Notes: generated from the sequence alone by a model not told the origin. DNA of 64,000 nt from Synechococcus sp. MEDNS5 (GCF_014279875.1 NZ_CP047952.1:2232001-2296000); one strand, 5' to 3'; shown: positions 8,430 to 18,329, counted from the first letter of the stretch. Numbers and translations: made by a program.

Positions 8430-9506
8430 ATGCCCCGGCTTCTGATTGCCGCCAGCGGCACCGGCGGACACCTTTTTCCAGCTTTATCGGTTGCGGATGC
8501 ACTTCCGGACGGCTGGACCGTGCGCTGGCTCGGGGTACCGGATCGGCTCGAAACCACCCTTGTTCCCGAGCGTTACCCGCTCACCACCGTGAAGGCTGGC
8601 GGCTTGCAGGGGCGGGGCCTGAAGAAAGTGATTCAGCTGCTCCGCCTGCTGGCGGCCAGTCGCGACGTTCGCAGGCTGATCCGACGCAACGGCATCGACG
8701 TGGTGTTCACAACGGGGGGCTACATCGCCGCCCCGGCCATCCTCGGCGCCCGCTGGAGCGGCGTTCCGGTGGTGCTGCATGAATCCAATGCCATCCCCGG
8801 CCGGGTGACCCGGCTGCTGGGACGCGCCTGCACAAAGGTGGCCATCGGTCTGCCGGCCGCCGCCAGGCGCATCCCCGGCTGCGAGGCGATCGTGACCGGA
8901 ACGCCTGTGCGCAACAGCTTTCTTCAGACCCAGTCACTGCCTGACTGGGTCCCCCAGGGTCCAGGGCCACTCCTGGTGGTGATGGGCGGCAGTCAAGGCG
9001 CGCTGGGACTGAACCGCATGGTGCGCCCCCTGCTGCCCATGCTGCTGAGCGAAGGCTGCCGGGTGGTGCATCTCACCGGCAGCAACGATCCCGATGTGAA
9101 CAGCATCGAGCATCCCGGGTTCGCCGAACGACCCTTCAGCGATGACATTCCAGCGCTGCTGCAGCATGCCGATCTGGCCATCAGCCGGGCCGGGGCAGGC
9201 AGTTTGAGTGAACTCGCCGTTAGCAGCACACCCAGCGTGCTGGTGCCGTTTCCCCAGGCCGCGGATCGCCATCAGGATGCCAACGCCGCCTGCGCCGCCG
9301 CTCTGGGAGCTGCGGTGATCGTGCATCAACACACGCCCACCGAACCAGCTCTGCGCCAGACCCTTTGGCGCTTGCTCGGACCGAGACTGCGGGGCTGCGA
9401 TCCAGCCGCTGATCCGCTGGTGTCGATGGCGCAAGCGATGCGCACCTTGGCGGAAGCGGATGCTGATCAGCAGCTGGCCGCGTTGCTGCAGGGGCTGGTG
9501 ACTTAA
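8430..9506 (+). CDS. murG: UDP-GlcNAc:undecaprenyl-pyrophosphoryl-MurNAc-pentapeptide GlcNAc transferase
   Basis: MurG makes lipid II by adding GlcNAc to lipid I on the cytoplasmic face of the membrane. The GT28 hallmarks are present: the N-terminal loop [10 protein letters not shown] at residues about 9-18, GGYIAAPA near 95 and the UDP-GlcNAc-side loop [11 protein letters not shown] near 186, followed by [12 protein letters not shown] near 252. Length 358 is normal. No ribosome-binding site precedes the ATG, and the candidate -10 element is only ten bases upstream. The stop overlaps the stop of the convergent aminotransferase within a single ttaa. Confidence 0.95.
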   Translation: MPRLLIAASGTGGHLFPALSVADALPDGWTVRWLGVPDRLETTLVPERYPLTTVKAGGLQGRGLKKVIQLLRLLAASRDVRRLIRRNGIDVVFTTGGYIAAPAILGARWSGVPVVLHESNAIPGRVTRLLGRACTKVAIGLPAAARRIPGCEAIVTGTPVRNSFLQTQSLPDWVPQGPGPLLVVMGGSQGALGLNRMVRPLLPMLLSEGCRVVHLTGSNDPDVNSIEHPGFAERPFSDDIPALLQHADLAISRAGAGSLSELAVSSTPSVLVPFPQAADRHQDANAACAAALGAAVIVHQHTPTEPALRQTLWRLLGPRLRGCDPAADPLVSMAQAMRTLAEADADQQLAALLQGLVT

Positions 9507-10630
9507 GCCAAAGGCTGATGCCGCAGGGCGCCGCGCAGCGCCTTCAGGATCCTGCGATTGCCGCGGCGATCCTGAAGACCAATCCGCAGCCAGCGCTCCC
9601 CCAGGCCCTCGAACGAACGGCAATCGCGCAGCAGCACGCCACGCTGAGCCACCTGTTCGCGCACCGCAAGCAACGACGCTTGGCCCTCCACAAGCAGATA
9701 GTTGGCGCTGGAGGGGCGTGGGTTCAGGCCAGGGAGCTGGCGCAACTGGTGCTGCAACCAAGCACCCTCGTTGCGCACCCAGTGCTGCACGCGCTGCTGC
9801 CAGCGCTCGAAGCCTTGTTGGTCGGCCATCACAGCGGTGCCAGCGGCGAGCGCCAAACCATTCACTGGCCAGGGATCGCGCCACTGACTCCACTGCTGAA
9901 GCCGCTCAGGCGCAGCGATGGCATAACCCAGTCGCAACCCCGCCACCGCAAACAGCTTGGTGAGGCTGCGGATCACTACCAGGTTGGGATATTCGGCGAC
10001 GAGCGGTATCAACGTTTGCCGTTCACCCTCCGGCACTAGGGGCAGGAAGGCTTCATCGCAGATCACCAGGCGATGACGAGCCAGAAGCGGCTCCAGGGAC
10101 GCGCGGCTCCAGAGCTGCCCTGTGGGGTTGTGGGGATTGGTGATCCAAAGCACCTGAGCCTGGGCGTGCTGATCCATCAGCACCGGCCAAGGCTCGGCCC
10201 CCTGGCCGGACCAGCTCAGGTCCATAGGCAGGCCCTGAACAGCACCACCCCAACAGGCCAGCGCCCGGCGATAGTCCGCAAAGCCTGGTTCCAGCAAGCC
10301 ACTCACACCACACGCCGCAGCATCACGGGCCGCCCAGGTGAACAGCTCGGCAGCGCCATTGCCAGGCAGCACCGCGTCAGCATCAATCACATGCCAGGCC
10401 GCGATGGCCCCTCGCAGCTCCTTCTGGCTGCGGTCTGGATAATCACGCAGGGCACCACCACGGATGCCTCGTTCCAGAGCCCTAAGCAGAAGAGACGGAG
10501 GTCGAAAAGGAACCAGGGAGGCGCTGGCATCCAGCAATTGCCCGGGCCTCAGGCCCATCCGCGCGGCTTCCTGACTGAGATTGCCGCCATGGGTCGGTGG
10601 TCTGGGGCCCAAAGCGACTGCCGAATACAC
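9503..10630 (-). CDS. cobD: PLP aminotransferase, CobC/CobD threonine-phosphate decarboxylase type
   Basis: This is a fold-type I PLP enzyme of the histidinol-phosphate aminotransferase group. The N-terminal HGGNL and DASASLVPF stretch is typical of CobC/CobD, which decarboxylates threonine phosphate to the aminopropanol arm of cobalamin. Other motifs are NPHNPTGQL near 175, CDEAF near 205 and the PLP lysine in SLTKLF near 225, followed by AGLRLGY. GTG at 10630 was chosen because it precedes the conserved HGG motif by about 15 residues; the open frame extends further upstream into the divergent pentapeptide gene. Marine Synechococcus make pseudocobalamin, which fits, but HisC-like activity is not excluded. 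Confidence 0.72.
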   Translation of the reverse strand: MYSAVALGPRPPTHGGNLSQEAARMGLRPGQLLDASASLVPFRPPSLLLRALERGIRGGALRDYPDRSQKELRGAIAAWHVIDADAVLPGNGAAELFTWAARDAAACGVSGLLEPGFADYRRALACWGGAVQGLPMDLSWSGQGAEPWPVLMDQHAQAQVLWITNPHNPTGQLWSRASLEPLLARHRLVICDEAFLPLVPEGERQTLIPLVAEYPNLVVIRSLTKLFAVAGLRLGYAIAAPERLQQWSQWRDPWPVNGLALAAGTAVMADQQGFERWQQRVQHWVRNEGAWLQHQLRQLPGLNPRPSSANYLLVEGQASLLAVREQVAQRGVLLRDCRSFEGLGERWLRIGLQDRRGNRRILKALRGALRHQPLA

Positions 10631-10703
10631 AGATCCATCCTGCCCAGCAAGCCTCGACGACGGGTGCAGACACCGATACAACCCGGGAGCTCGCTGAGCC
10701 CGC

Positions 10704-11531
10704 GTGATGCCTCGATCCACCTGCCGACTTCGCTGGGCACCTTGGGGCCTGATGCTGGGCACCGCGTTGATGGTGAATGCGGAAGCACACGCCAATGAGT
10801 CCCTGATCAAAGTGCTGCACGAGCGAAGTTGTGAGGGCTGCAGCCTCGCCGATGCCGATCTCGTGCACGCTGATTTGCGCGACGCCAGCCTGCGCGACGC
10901 CAAATTGATGCGCGCGAACCTGGGTCAGGCCCAGCTGGATGGGGCCGACCTCAGAAATGCAGATCTGAGTTTCACCAGCCTGCGCGGTGCCTCCCTGCGC
11001 GGCGCCGACCTCACCGGCAGCAAGCTCTACGGCACCGACCTGCGAGACGCGGATCTCAGTGGTGCTCGGCTCAGCCCCCGGGCCCTAGAAGAAGCCCACT
11101 GGCAGGGAGCGCAGGGGATTGCCACTGGGTCGCGCAGCCACGCGGCCCTGCACAACGCCGGCGTTACGGCCTTTCAAGCCGGACGCTGGCCGGACGCTGA
11201 GCAGATGTTCAGTGATGCGATCCGCAGCGATCCCAATGAACCCCTCAGCTGGGTGGCCAGGGGCATCAGCCGCAGCGAACAGGCCAAAGACGAGCTGGCC
11301 GCCTCCGATTTCCGCTATGCGGCTTCGCTGTATCAAGCGAAAGGATCCCAGGACTGGGCGAACCAACTGATGGCTGCTGCCGACTCGGTGAACAAGCGAC
11401 GTTTTGAGAGCGACGCACCGAACGAAGGGAAAGGCATGGGCGGCCAGTTCCTGCAGGGGGCGATGGCCGGACTGCGCATGCTGGCACCGATTGCAGCTAA
11501 AGCCCTTGTTCCACTGGGGCTGGGGTTCTAA
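10704..11531 (+). CDS. Exported pentapeptide-repeat and TPR protein
   Basis: This 275-residue protein has a signal peptide (core WGLMLGTALMV, cleavage near NAEAHA at about 30). A CEGC pair follows, then about 16 tandem A(D/N)LXX pentapeptides at residues ~45-125, expected to form a right-handed beta-helix. Residues ~145-230 look like a pair of TPR helices (AGVTAFQAGRWPDAEQMF, then a second Asp/Pro-containing helix). The C-terminal ~30 residues are hydrophobic and small-residue rich, perhaps membrane-attached. Lumenal pentapeptide proteins are common in cyanobacteria but mostly of unknown function. The start is GTG at 10704 or ATG at 10707. It is convergent with pilQ. Confidence 0.78.
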   Translation: MMPRSTCRLRWAPWGLMLGTALMVNAEAHANESLIKVLHERSCEGCSLADADLVHADLRDASLRDAKLMRANLGQAQLDGADLRNADLSFTSLRGASLRGADLTGSKLYGTDLRDADLSGARLSPRALEEAHWQGAQGIATGSRSHAALHNAGVTAFQAGRWPDAEQMFSDAIRSDPNEPLSWVARGISRSEQAKDELAASDFRYAASLYQAKGSQDWANQLMAAADSVNKRRFESDAPNEGKGMGGQFLQGAMAGLRMLAPIAAKALVPLGLGF

Positions 11532-11540
11532 GAGCGCCGC

Positions 11541-13865
11541 TTAAGAGCCGCTCATGATCTGCCGCGCGGCCGGTAGGGAAGGGCGATAGCCATAGCCATA
11601 ACTTCCTCCCTGGGTGTCATCAATGATGCGTGGGGTGACGAGGATAACAAGCTCATTCTTCCTGCGATCACCACTCGAACTTCTGAAAAATTGGCCAATG
11701 AATGGAATATCTCCAAGGATTGGCCATTTCGTAACAGCTTGGACATCAGTGTCGGAAATCACACCGGTGAGGATGAGTGTCTGCCCATCTCGAACGCGAA
11801 TCTTTCCAGTATCAAGCGTTCGGCTGTTGATAATACTGATGTTTCCACAATTACCAATTTGCTCCGTGGACCCGACTTCAGCTGAGATTTCAGGAGACAA
11901 CGAGAATGTAACAAAACCATTATCATCAATCTTCTCAACTCTTGCACCAAATGTTAGACCAGCATTGCCAAAGACAGGCACGCAAAAAGCATTTCCGTTC
12001 TCATCCTGTTTTACCTCAAAAGAGGTTACAAGTTTCGTGCCAACGGAAACTAAAGCCTCGTTAGACTGCTCACGACCAACTTTTCCGTCAGCGGAAATCT
12101 TCGACGAGTCGGAACCCTGGGCGGACTCAGATCCCTCCTGAATAATCAAAGTCGGACTGGCCAAGAGCTTGGTCGACGACGACTGAATTTGAGCCGTCAG
12201 AAAGTCGAAAAACTGATTGACCGGATACTGAAAACGCGTGGGCGACCTGTATGTAACTCGCCCATCCTCATCAATTTCGTCAATTCCGGGCTGCAGTGGA
12301 TTATCAAACGTTCCAAAATCGGGCCGAAAGGGCCCTCGCTCAAATGTACCCTCTGGTCCAATACGTGTGCCTGAGCCAGGAAGCGGAAATGGCGATGTTG
12401 GACTGTCAACAAACCCTGCACCACCGTCCAAAGAGCCCGTACCCGGAACAGGAGTTGTTCCTTCGGCAGCGCTATATCGACCCGGCAAGCCGCCCTGCTC
12501 ACTACCAGGCGGCTTGTAGGCTCCGAAATTAGCAAGTAATTGCCCATTCTCGCTCACAATGAATGCGTTACCAGAGCGGAAGGCAAAACTATTATTGATT
12601 TGCGAATCATTGGATAATGCAATATCCAGAATCCTCACGCTCAAGGCAACTTGCCTTTGGCGCAAATCGATCTGTTTTAGATAGCCTTCGGCAATGGAAA
12701 CAAGCTGAGAATCGCCGACCAACGTCACAGTCGAAAGGCGTGAATCAGTCGTGACAACGAGGCCCCTCAGAGGTCCGGTGGAGGCACCGAAACTTTCACT
12801 CTCCAATAGTGTTGAATTGGTCTGTGATGTCTGGTTACTAAGCTGCGCTGTCCCCGCGGATGCGGGCTCTCCAGTTGTGGTGGTGATCGTATTGGTCAGA
12901 TTGAATGTTGCCCCAAGATTGCCCAGATACTCCGCAGCGGAGCGGGCACTCACCTGATTCAGCCGAATCACCTTGGACATCTGCGGTCCAAAGGTTTTGG
13001 TCGCAGCTGCCTTACCCACCAGCAATGTGCGGCCGTCCAACTTGCCTTGCAAACCTGAAGCCAGCAGTACCCCATTCAGGGCACGGGCATAACTCTCGTT
13101 CTGGAATGCCATCGACACGGTGCCGCTGGCCGACGACGGGTTCGCAGAACCACTGGCTGCCGGGTCTTCACCGACAAAGACAAACCCATACCCCCCCAAG
13201 CGGGCCAGGGCCATCAAAGCGTCTTTCGCCGGGGCGTTGTTCAAGGTGAGCGTCACCGGCGGTCCGCTCACATTCACGAAGCTGCGGTTCTGCAGCACCA
13301 TCGTGCCCACGGCCATGTCTCCTAGCGGCGGTGCCACGGCGCGGGGACGCAGGGGTGGGGCGTAACGCTCCTGGGGCACAGTCCCGGGGGTGTTCAGATC
13401 CAGGCGCCCCGTCTGCAGGGTGGGCGCTGTGGTCAGACCGTTGAACTGAAGAATCAGATTTCTGCCATCGGCACTCACCACCGGTTCCTGCAGCGTCTGC
13501 CCCGGCACCGGCACCACTTCCAATTGATAGGTCTGCCCCGAGCCACTGATCGCCACCTTGGCCAGGCTCGCGCCTGGATCGGCCAGTTGCTGGCCACCAT
13601 TGCGCACCCCCGGCTGACCCTGGGTCTGCAGACGCCCCTCCCACACCCCGCCGTTGAGGCGCTGCTGCAGCACCGGCTGGGCGCCAACACCCTCAACCAC
13701 CACCTCCACACCGCTTGGGCCACGGCGGACGCGCAATGCCAGGGAACCCTGCGCCTGAGCCTGACGGGAGACGTTCTTCATCAGCCCATCGAGTCCCCCC
13801 ACGTCGGCAGCCGAGAGGCCAGCCATCAACACAAGGGCCGTCAGCCGGGAAGGAGGAAATCGCAT
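11541..13865 (-). CDS. pilQ: Type IV pilus secretin
   Basis: PilQ forms the outer-membrane ring through which the type IV pilus passes. The 774 residues open with a signal peptide, followed by an AMIN-like beta domain (about 40-165). A short STN/secretin N-domain (about 190-290) has TLNNAPAKDALMALA. An N1-like region contains VIRLNQVSARSAAEYLG, and the C-terminal secretin domain ends in GVISDTDVQ, WPILGDIPFIGQFF and ELVILVTPRI. ATG at 13865 starts the signal peptide. The 5' third is GC-rich like its neighbours, but about 11.6-12.7 kb is AT-richer (26 and 27 G+C in two 60-base lines I counted), with altered codon use. It follows pilO with a 90-base gap, last in the pilMNOQ order. Confidence 0.92.
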   Translation of the reverse strand: MRFPPSRLTALVLMAGLSAADVGGLDGLMKNVSRQAQAQGSLALRVRRGPSGVEVVVEGVGAQPVLQQRLNGGVWEGRLQTQGQPGVRNGGQQLADPGASLAKVAISGSGQTYQLEVVPVPGQTLQEPVVSADGRNLILQFNGLTTAPTLQTGRLDLNTPGTVPQERYAPPLRPRAVAPPLGDMAVGTMVLQNRSFVNVSGPPVTLTLNNAPAKDALMALARLGGYGFVFVGEDPAASGSANPSSASGTVSMAFQNESYARALNGVLLASGLQGKLDGRTLLVGKAAATKTFGPQMSKVIRLNQVSARSAAEYLGNLGATFNLTNTITTTTGEPASAGTAQLSNQTSQTNSTLLESESFGASTGPLRGLVVTTDSRLSTVTLVGDSQLVSIAEGYLKQIDLRQRQVALSVRILDIALSNDSQINNSFAFRSGNAFIVSENGQLLANFGAYKPPGSEQGGLPGRYSAAEGTTPVPGTGSLDGGAGFVDSPTSPFPLPGSGTRIGPEGTFERGPFRPDFGTFDNPLQPGIDEIDEDGRVTYRSPTRFQYPVNQFFDFLTAQIQSSSTKLLASPTLIIQEGSESAQGSDSSKISADGKVGREQSNEALVSVGTKLVTSFEVKQDENGNAFCVPVFGNAGLTFGARVEKIDDNGFVTFSLSPEISAEVGSTEQIGNCGNISIINSRTLDTGKIRVRDGQTLILTGVISDTDVQAVTKWPILGDIPFIGQFFRSSSGDRRKNELVILVTPRIIDDTQGGSYGYGYRPSLPAARQIMSGS

Positions 13866-13955
13866 ACCCGGGCCGAACTGCCACAAACCATGGGCGGATG
13901 GTATCGATCGAATCTCGACCCAACCAGCCCTCAACAACGAGAACTCACCAGCAGT

Positions 13956-14702
13956 TCAGGAGGGCGTTGACTCTGCCTTCTGGTCAACCGGCACTGCGGT
14001 TTTGTCGAAGAACGTCAGCTTCAGCTTCAGCTGAGTGCGTGGTGGCCCAGCGGGTTGTTGATCGTCTTCGTCAGACGCCTGGGAAGCATCGTCAATAGCC
14101 ACCAATTCCAGGTCGCTGGGCTGCACCAGCAATTTCAACGCCTCCATCCGCCTCAGAAAAGCGAGCAAGCCGGGATAGGGGCCCTCCGCCTGGAGCAGAA
14201 CCGCCGTTTTCTGGTACCCGAGCTTGGCAAGGGGGTCCTTTGGTGCTGCCTGCTTGTTGCCTTTCCCCTGAGTCTGTCCTGGCTTGGACGCCTTGTTCGT
14301 TGCCTCCGAGGGGGCATCCGCAGAGACAGCCGGCACAGGCTCATACAGCGTGATCGTTACTCCGGTGGCAGCCGACTCGCGGCTGAGCTGAGCAAGAAAC
14401 GTGTCGATCTCCCCCTGACCAGCCACCAGTTCAATGAGCAAGCTCTGCTGCTGCTGCGCTTTCTGCAACTCCACTTGGGTTTTGGTGCGCTGCAGTTTCA
14501 ACTGGGGCAGGGATGCCTCTTTGGCCTTCAAGTCATCCATGCGCTGGCGCTGTTCTTCGATCACCCCCAGCCGCGGCCAAGCCAGCCCGGCGAACAGCGC
14601 CCCAGCCAGCACCACCCCGAAGGCCGCAGGCGCACCCACCAGAATCCGCCCCCGGCTAAACCGGCGGCGCCAGACCGATTGATCCGGACTGAGGTTGGTC
14701 AC
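13956..14702 (-). CDS. pilO: PilO-like pilus assembly protein
   Basis: This 248-residue bitopic inner-membrane protein has a short cytoplasmic N-terminus with RRRFSRGR, one membrane helix at about 22-43, then a periplasmic coiled coil (about 45-95) and a ferredoxin-like domain. A Lys/Gln/Ala-rich insertion at about 135-160 breaks that domain. The C-terminal strands LKLKLTFF match the PilO pattern. PilO pairs with PilN to form the periplasmic alignment complex linking PilM to PilQ. Its start overlaps the pilN stop by four bases. Confidence 0.78.
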   Translation of the reverse strand: MTNLSPDQSVWRRRFSRGRILVGAPAAFGVVLAGALFAGLAWPRLGVIEEQRQRMDDLKAKEASLPQLKLQRTKTQVELQKAQQQQSLLIELVAGQGEIDTFLAQLSRESAATGVTITLYEPVPAVSADAPSEATNKASKPGQTQGKGNKQAAPKDPLAKLGYQKTAVLLQAEGPYPGLLAFLRRMEALKLLVQPSDLELVAIDDASQASDEDDQQPAGPPRTQLKLKLTFFDKTAVPVDQKAESTPS

Positions 14703-15391
14703 AGCGGCACTCCCTGCTGCTCAAGCAACCGGTAGCGCTCGGCCAGCCCATCAGCACCCAAAGCCTCCAACTGCTTGATCGACGGCCGCGCTTTGGGGTC
14801 AAGCCCCCAGTCGAGACTGAAGTTCACCACCGGGGTGTCACCATCCTCGCGGGTGAGCTTGAGCACCTTCACACCGTCTGCCTGGGAGATGGGCAGGCGC
14901 GCCAAGGTGATGGCCAGAGCATTGATGCGCTCCAGAGGCCCCGGAGTGGTTCCCACGGCAGCCTTACCAGAAACCTTGATCCGGTCGCTTTGAACCGACA
15001 CGTCCTCCAGCTGGATGCCGGCGGGAGTGACGCGCCGCAGCTGCTCCAATAAAGGCGATCCTGCGGGGACCGCCACGAGTTGCTCGGCGATCTGAAGCGT
15101 GTCCCTCTTAAGAGAGGACAACTTGCCTTTGTTCGTCTTGATCTGGCCTTCAAGGGAGCGGACCTGACGCTCAAAAGGCAACAGCGTCTCCAGCTCGCGC
15201 TTCTGAGCAGCCTCAATCCAGCCCAAGCCAACCACAAAGGCCAACGCAACACCCACGGCCGCCCCTCCCAACAACGCCCCCCGCAGCAGCAGAGGCCCCT
15301 TGGGCACCAACTGTGGGGAGTCCTGGGGGAGACCAAGCTCCAAGCGCCGTTCGCGCAACAGATCTGGCAAACGCTGCTGCTGGCGGCTCAT
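14699..15391 (-). CDS. pilN: PilN-like pilus assembly protein
   Basis: This 230-residue single-pass inner-membrane protein has a cytoplasmic tail of about 35 residues, where PilN normally docks PilM. A Gly/Ala/Val-rich membrane helix (about 37-58) is followed by a periplasmic coiled coil (about 60-105) and a beta-alpha domain with AGIQLEDVSVQSDRIKVSG, the usual PilN pattern. ATG at 15391 overlaps the pilM stop (TGATG); a GTG one codon earlier is also possible. Identification rests on topology and order, not on sharp motifs. Confidence 0.75.
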   Translation of the reverse strand: MSRQQQRLPDLLRERRLELGLPQDSPQLVPKGPLLLRGALLGGAAVGVALAFVVGLGWIEAAQKRELETLLPFERQVRSLEGQIKTNKGKLSSLKRDTLQIAEQLVAVPAGSPLLEQLRRVTPAGIQLEDVSVQSDRIKVSGKAAVGTTPGPLERINALAITLARLPISQADGVKVLKLTREDGDTPVVNFSLDWGLDPKARPSIKQLEALGADGLAERYRLLEQQGVPL

Positions 15392-16305
15392 CACGGCACC
15401 TCCGCTGGCGCCATCAGCGCCAGCTCCACCAGGGACGTTTCGGCATCCCCAAGCAATGGCCCCAGCGTGAGCGAGTCATGGCTGTCTCCCCAGCAGCCTC
15501 TCCAAGAAGCATCGGCTGTCACGCGCCAGCCCGGCAGGGGCAGGGCTGCAGATCCTGGTTCACAGTTTTGCTCCATCCAGGCATTCACCAACCCCAGCAC
15601 TTCCACGCGCAAGGCCGCCAGATCCCTGGCCTCCAGGGCAACATCCAACTCAGGCCATCCATGCAACAGCAGCAGGAGACGCCAGCTGCCGCTGTGCTCC
15701 ACCAACCAGATCAGAGGCTGCTGCAGGTCCTGCTCGTGCAAGCAGGCCAGTCCCCTCCAGGCGGCACAGAGCAGCCATTCAGCCCGACGCACGCTGAGAT
15801 CGGCCAAAGCCAGGGTGTCCAGCCAGGCCTGCAGCACCAAGCGCTCCACACCCACCACCATCACCGTCTCAGTGCTGGCGTCAGGCAGCAGGTCCAGGTA
15901 ACTCTCCTGCAGCGAGAGAGACCAGCCCAGGTCTGGGCCAAGCGCCCGCAGATCATCACCATTGCTGAGCGTGGCCGCCGCCGCTCCCTGAAGCCGCCGC
16001 CACTGACAGCACGGCAAGGGCAGCAACAACTCCACCTCCACCTGTACTGCCACCAATCCCTGATCCAGGAGCAGATCAGCCAGGGTGTCACCCAGCACCT
16101 CGCGCTGCAAGGGAACCCCAGCGCGGACCAGATCCTGGGGAAGCGGGACGCTGGTGACCTGCTGCTCTCCCTGCATGCTCCAGGTGAGTGTGAGAACATC
16201 GTCGGATGGGGCCAGCACGACCCGCACGGGATCCAGCAGGGCCTGGGCCTGACGAATCCAGCCCTCAAGCGCGGGGAAGCGATCATTCAGTCCTGCCAGC
16301 ACCAC
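15391..16305 (-). CDS. Divergent PilM-like protein
   Basis: The position directly before pilN and pilO, with overlapping ends, and the 304-residue length suggest PilM, the cytoplasmic actin-like protein of the pilus platform. The sequence is poor evidence: I do not see the actin-type GxDxG phosphate loop at the N-terminus, and the protein starts with GTG at 16305 in a helical segment. The pattern LPQDLVRAGVPL... followed by LLLDQGLVAVQVEVELLLP loosely follows PilM's inserted domain. It has many Trp, Cys and Leu residues. If this is PilM, nucleotide binding may be lost. It begins 49 bases after pyrD. Confidence 0.55.
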   Translation of the reverse strand: MVLAGLNDRFPALEGWIRQAQALLDPVRVVLAPSDDVLTLTWSMQGEQQVTSVPLPQDLVRAGVPLQREVLGDTLADLLLDQGLVAVQVEVELLLPLPCCQWRRLQGAAAATLSNGDDLRALGPDLGWSLSLQESYLDLLPDASTETVMVVGVERLVLQAWLDTLALADLSVRRAEWLLCAAWRGLACLHEQDLQQPLIWLVEHSGSWRLLLLLHGWPELDVALEARDLAALRVEVLGLVNAWMEQNCEPGSAALPLPGWRVTADASWRGCWGDSHDSLTLGPLLGDAETSLVELALMAPAEVP

Positions 16306-16353
16306 GGTTGCCCCCCTACCGGCGTCATCAACGACCTGCCGGAAGGGTATCCG

Positions 16354-17532
16354 CTAGCGCCATGGGGCGCCGCTCCCCACCGCCTCACTGATATGGCGGA
16401 ATCCATGGCGGTCCAGCTGCTGCAGCAGTCCCTCCAAAACCCGGGGCACCAGATCGGGGCCTTCATAAATCCAACCTGTATACAGCTGAATCAGGGACGC
16501 ACCAGCCGTGATCCGCTCCCAGGCCACTTCCGGCGTGCTGATTCCGCCTACACCGACAAGGGGAAGCGCAGGTCCGGCGGTGGCGCGTAACCGCCGCAAC
16601 ACTTCCAAAGCCCGTCGACGCAAGGGATCGCCGCTGAGGCCCCCAGCCTCCTCCGCCAGGGTGCGCCCTGTCTGGGCGATCACACGCTGCTCCAGGCCAA
16701 GACGGTCCAGGCTGGTGTTCACGGCGATTACCCCCGCGAGGCCCTCCTCATAAGCAAGGCGAGCTAAACCATCGATGGCGTCATCCTCCAGATCGGGGGC
16801 GATCTTCACGAGCAGGGGCGGGCAGCCGGGCAAACGGCGCAGACGCTCCACCAGGCGCCGCAGTTGCGAAGCGTCCTGCAGGTCCCTCAGACCTGGAGTA
16901 TTCGGAGAACTGACGTTGATCACGGCGTAATCCGCCTGGGGCGCCAGCAGCTCAAGCGACGAGGCATAGTCGTCGGCCGCCTGATCGAGGGGCGTGATTT
17001 TGGATTTACCGAAATTGATCCCCAGCACCGCCGGGCGCTGACCCCGAGCCGGCAGAGCTTGACGCAAAAGCGTGCGGCGCAGCACCTCCGCACCCCCATT
17101 GTTGAAGCCCATGCGATTCAAAGCGGCCCGCTCCTGGGCCAGCCGGAACAGCCGCGGTCGCGGATTGCCTGGTTGCCCATGCCAGGTGACGGTTCCCACT
17201 TCCGCAAAGCCAAACCCGAAGCGATCCCACACCCCGGCGGCGACACCGTTCTTGTCGAAGCCAGCCGCCAGGCCCACTGGATTGCTGAAGCGGCAGCCGA
17301 ACAGCACCTGTTCCAGGCGCATGTCTTTGCGTTGAAGCTCCGCACCGATTCCCTCCAGCACTCCGGAGACTCCGGGCCATCGACGCCGAAGGCTGAGTTG
17401 AGCGAGAGCCTGCAAGGCCGCACGACTGAGCTGTTCGGCATCAACGCCCTCATCGTTGGCCAGCACGGGGCCCAGCCAGCGGCGATAGAAACCTGCGGTG
17501 GACAACGCCCCGGACGATGACGACTGGGCCAT
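16354..17532 (-). CDS. pyrD: Dihydroorotate dehydrogenase, class 2
   Basis: This enzyme oxidises dihydroorotate to orotate in pyrimidine synthesis, passing electrons to membrane quinone. Class 2 features are visible in the 392-residue protein: an N-terminal helical extension for membrane and quinone contact, [10 protein letters not shown] near 85, NRMGFNNGG near 140 and [12 protein letters not shown] near 207 with the catalytic serine. FMN-phosphate loops ([16 protein letters not shown]) lie near the C-terminus. ATG at 17532 lies 14 bases after the rnhA stop. In cyanobacteria the acceptor would be plastoquinone (established class property, not visible here). Confidence 0.95.
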   Translation of the reverse strand: MAQSSSSGALSTAGFYRRWLGPVLANDEGVDAEQLSRAALQALAQLSLRRRWPGVSGVLEGIGAELQRKDMRLEQVLFGCRFSNPVGLAAGFDKNGVAAGVWDRFGFGFAEVGTVTWHGQPGNPRPRLFRLAQERAALNRMGFNNGGAEVLRRTLLRQALPARGQRPAVLGINFGKSKITPLDQAADDYASSLELLAPQADYAVINVSSPNTPGLRDLQDASQLRRLVERLRRLPGCPPLLVKIAPDLEDDAIDGLARLAYEEGLAGVIAVNTSLDRLGLEQRVIAQTGRTLAEEAGGLSGDPLRRRALEVLRRLRATAGPALPLVGVGGISTPEVAWERITAGASLIQLYTGWIYEGPDLVPRVLEGLLQQLDRHGFRHISEAVGSGAPWR

Positions 17533-17546
17533 CTGGTTTCCTGCTT

Positions 17547-18269
17547 CTATCTCGATCCTGCCTCGGCACGCCGCAAGCGCCAGCGATCCCCGTCGATCGG
17601 TTCCACCATCCAGTCGCGCCAACGCCACGGCTGCTGGCGTTCAAGCACGTTGGAGAGCGGTTGTTCCACCAACTGAGCCAGCTCGACGGCCGTAAGAGTG
17701 AAACCACCGCTGGCCAAACGATCCGCCAGCTCCAGGCGTGTGAGCAACGTGCGAAGGGGCTCCGGTGCCGGATCCGAGGGTTGCGTTTGCACGGCACGAC
17801 GCGGTGGTCCCCCCCCTTTTGAGTAGGCCACTGCGATGGCATCCACCCGGTCGTTGTCGGGATCACCGCTATGCCCTTTCACATACGTGAGCGGCACATC
17901 GGGCAGGCGTGCCGCATCCAGAGCCTGCCAAAGGTCCTGGTTGAGCACAGGCTTACCGGCGGCCGTCTTCCAGCCTTTGCGTTTCCATCCGGCCATCCAG
18001 GAGCCAAGCCCATCGATCAGGTATTTGCTGTCGGTCCGCAAGGTGAGATCGGGATGGCGCGGCAGCTCCGCCAAGCGCTCCAGCAGGGCGAGGGCTGCCT
18101 GCAGCTCCATGCGGTTGTTGGTTGTGGCCGGATCGGATCCACCGAACTCCTCCACACTTCCGTCTTCAAAGCGAATCAACGCGCCCCAGCCCCCAGGGCC
18201 TGGGTTGCCGCTGCAGGCTCCATCGGTGGCCGCCGCGACAACACGTCCCCTGCGATCGCCATCAGCCAT
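17547..18269 (-). CDS. rnhA: Ribonuclease HI with C-terminal extension
   Basis: RNase HI cleaves RNA in RNA-DNA hybrids. The catalytic acidic residues are in [15 protein letters not shown] (Asp near 16), NNRMELQA (Glu near 54), TDSKYLIDG (Asp near 79) and [12 protein letters not shown] (His near 133, Asp near 142). The usual domain ends near residue 150. About 90 further residues follow, with a Trp-rich helical tail ([16 protein letters not shown]) that I do not recognise as a known domain; it is not the N-terminal hybrid-binding domain of eukaryotic RNase H1. The gene leads a minus-strand run into pyrD. Confidence 0.93.
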   Translation of the reverse strand: MADGDRRGRVVAAATDGACSGNPGPGGWGALIRFEDGSVEEFGGSDPATTNNRMELQAALALLERLAELPRHPDLTLRTDSKYLIDGLGSWMAGWKRKGWKTAAGKPVLNQDLWQALDAARLPDVPLTYVKGHSGDPDNDRVDAIAVAYSKGGGPPRRAVQTQPSDPAPEPLRTLLTRLELADRLASGGFTLTAVELAQLVEQPLSNVLERQQPWRWRDWMVEPIDGDRWRLRRAEAGSR

Positions 18270-18329
18270 TTGTCACCTCACCCTGTGTTCGGTACAACTC
18301 GGTTCTTGAGCACCCAGGAGGTCTGGGCC

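Noticed and set aside
9503-9506. Overlapping stop codons of murG and the aminotransferase as a shared terminator
   Set aside because: The ttaa overlap is real, but no hairpin or T-run is nearby.
15313-16590. 425-residue plus-strand open frame opposite the pil genes
   Set aside because: Gln/His/Pro-rich shadow of pilM, pilN and pyrD.
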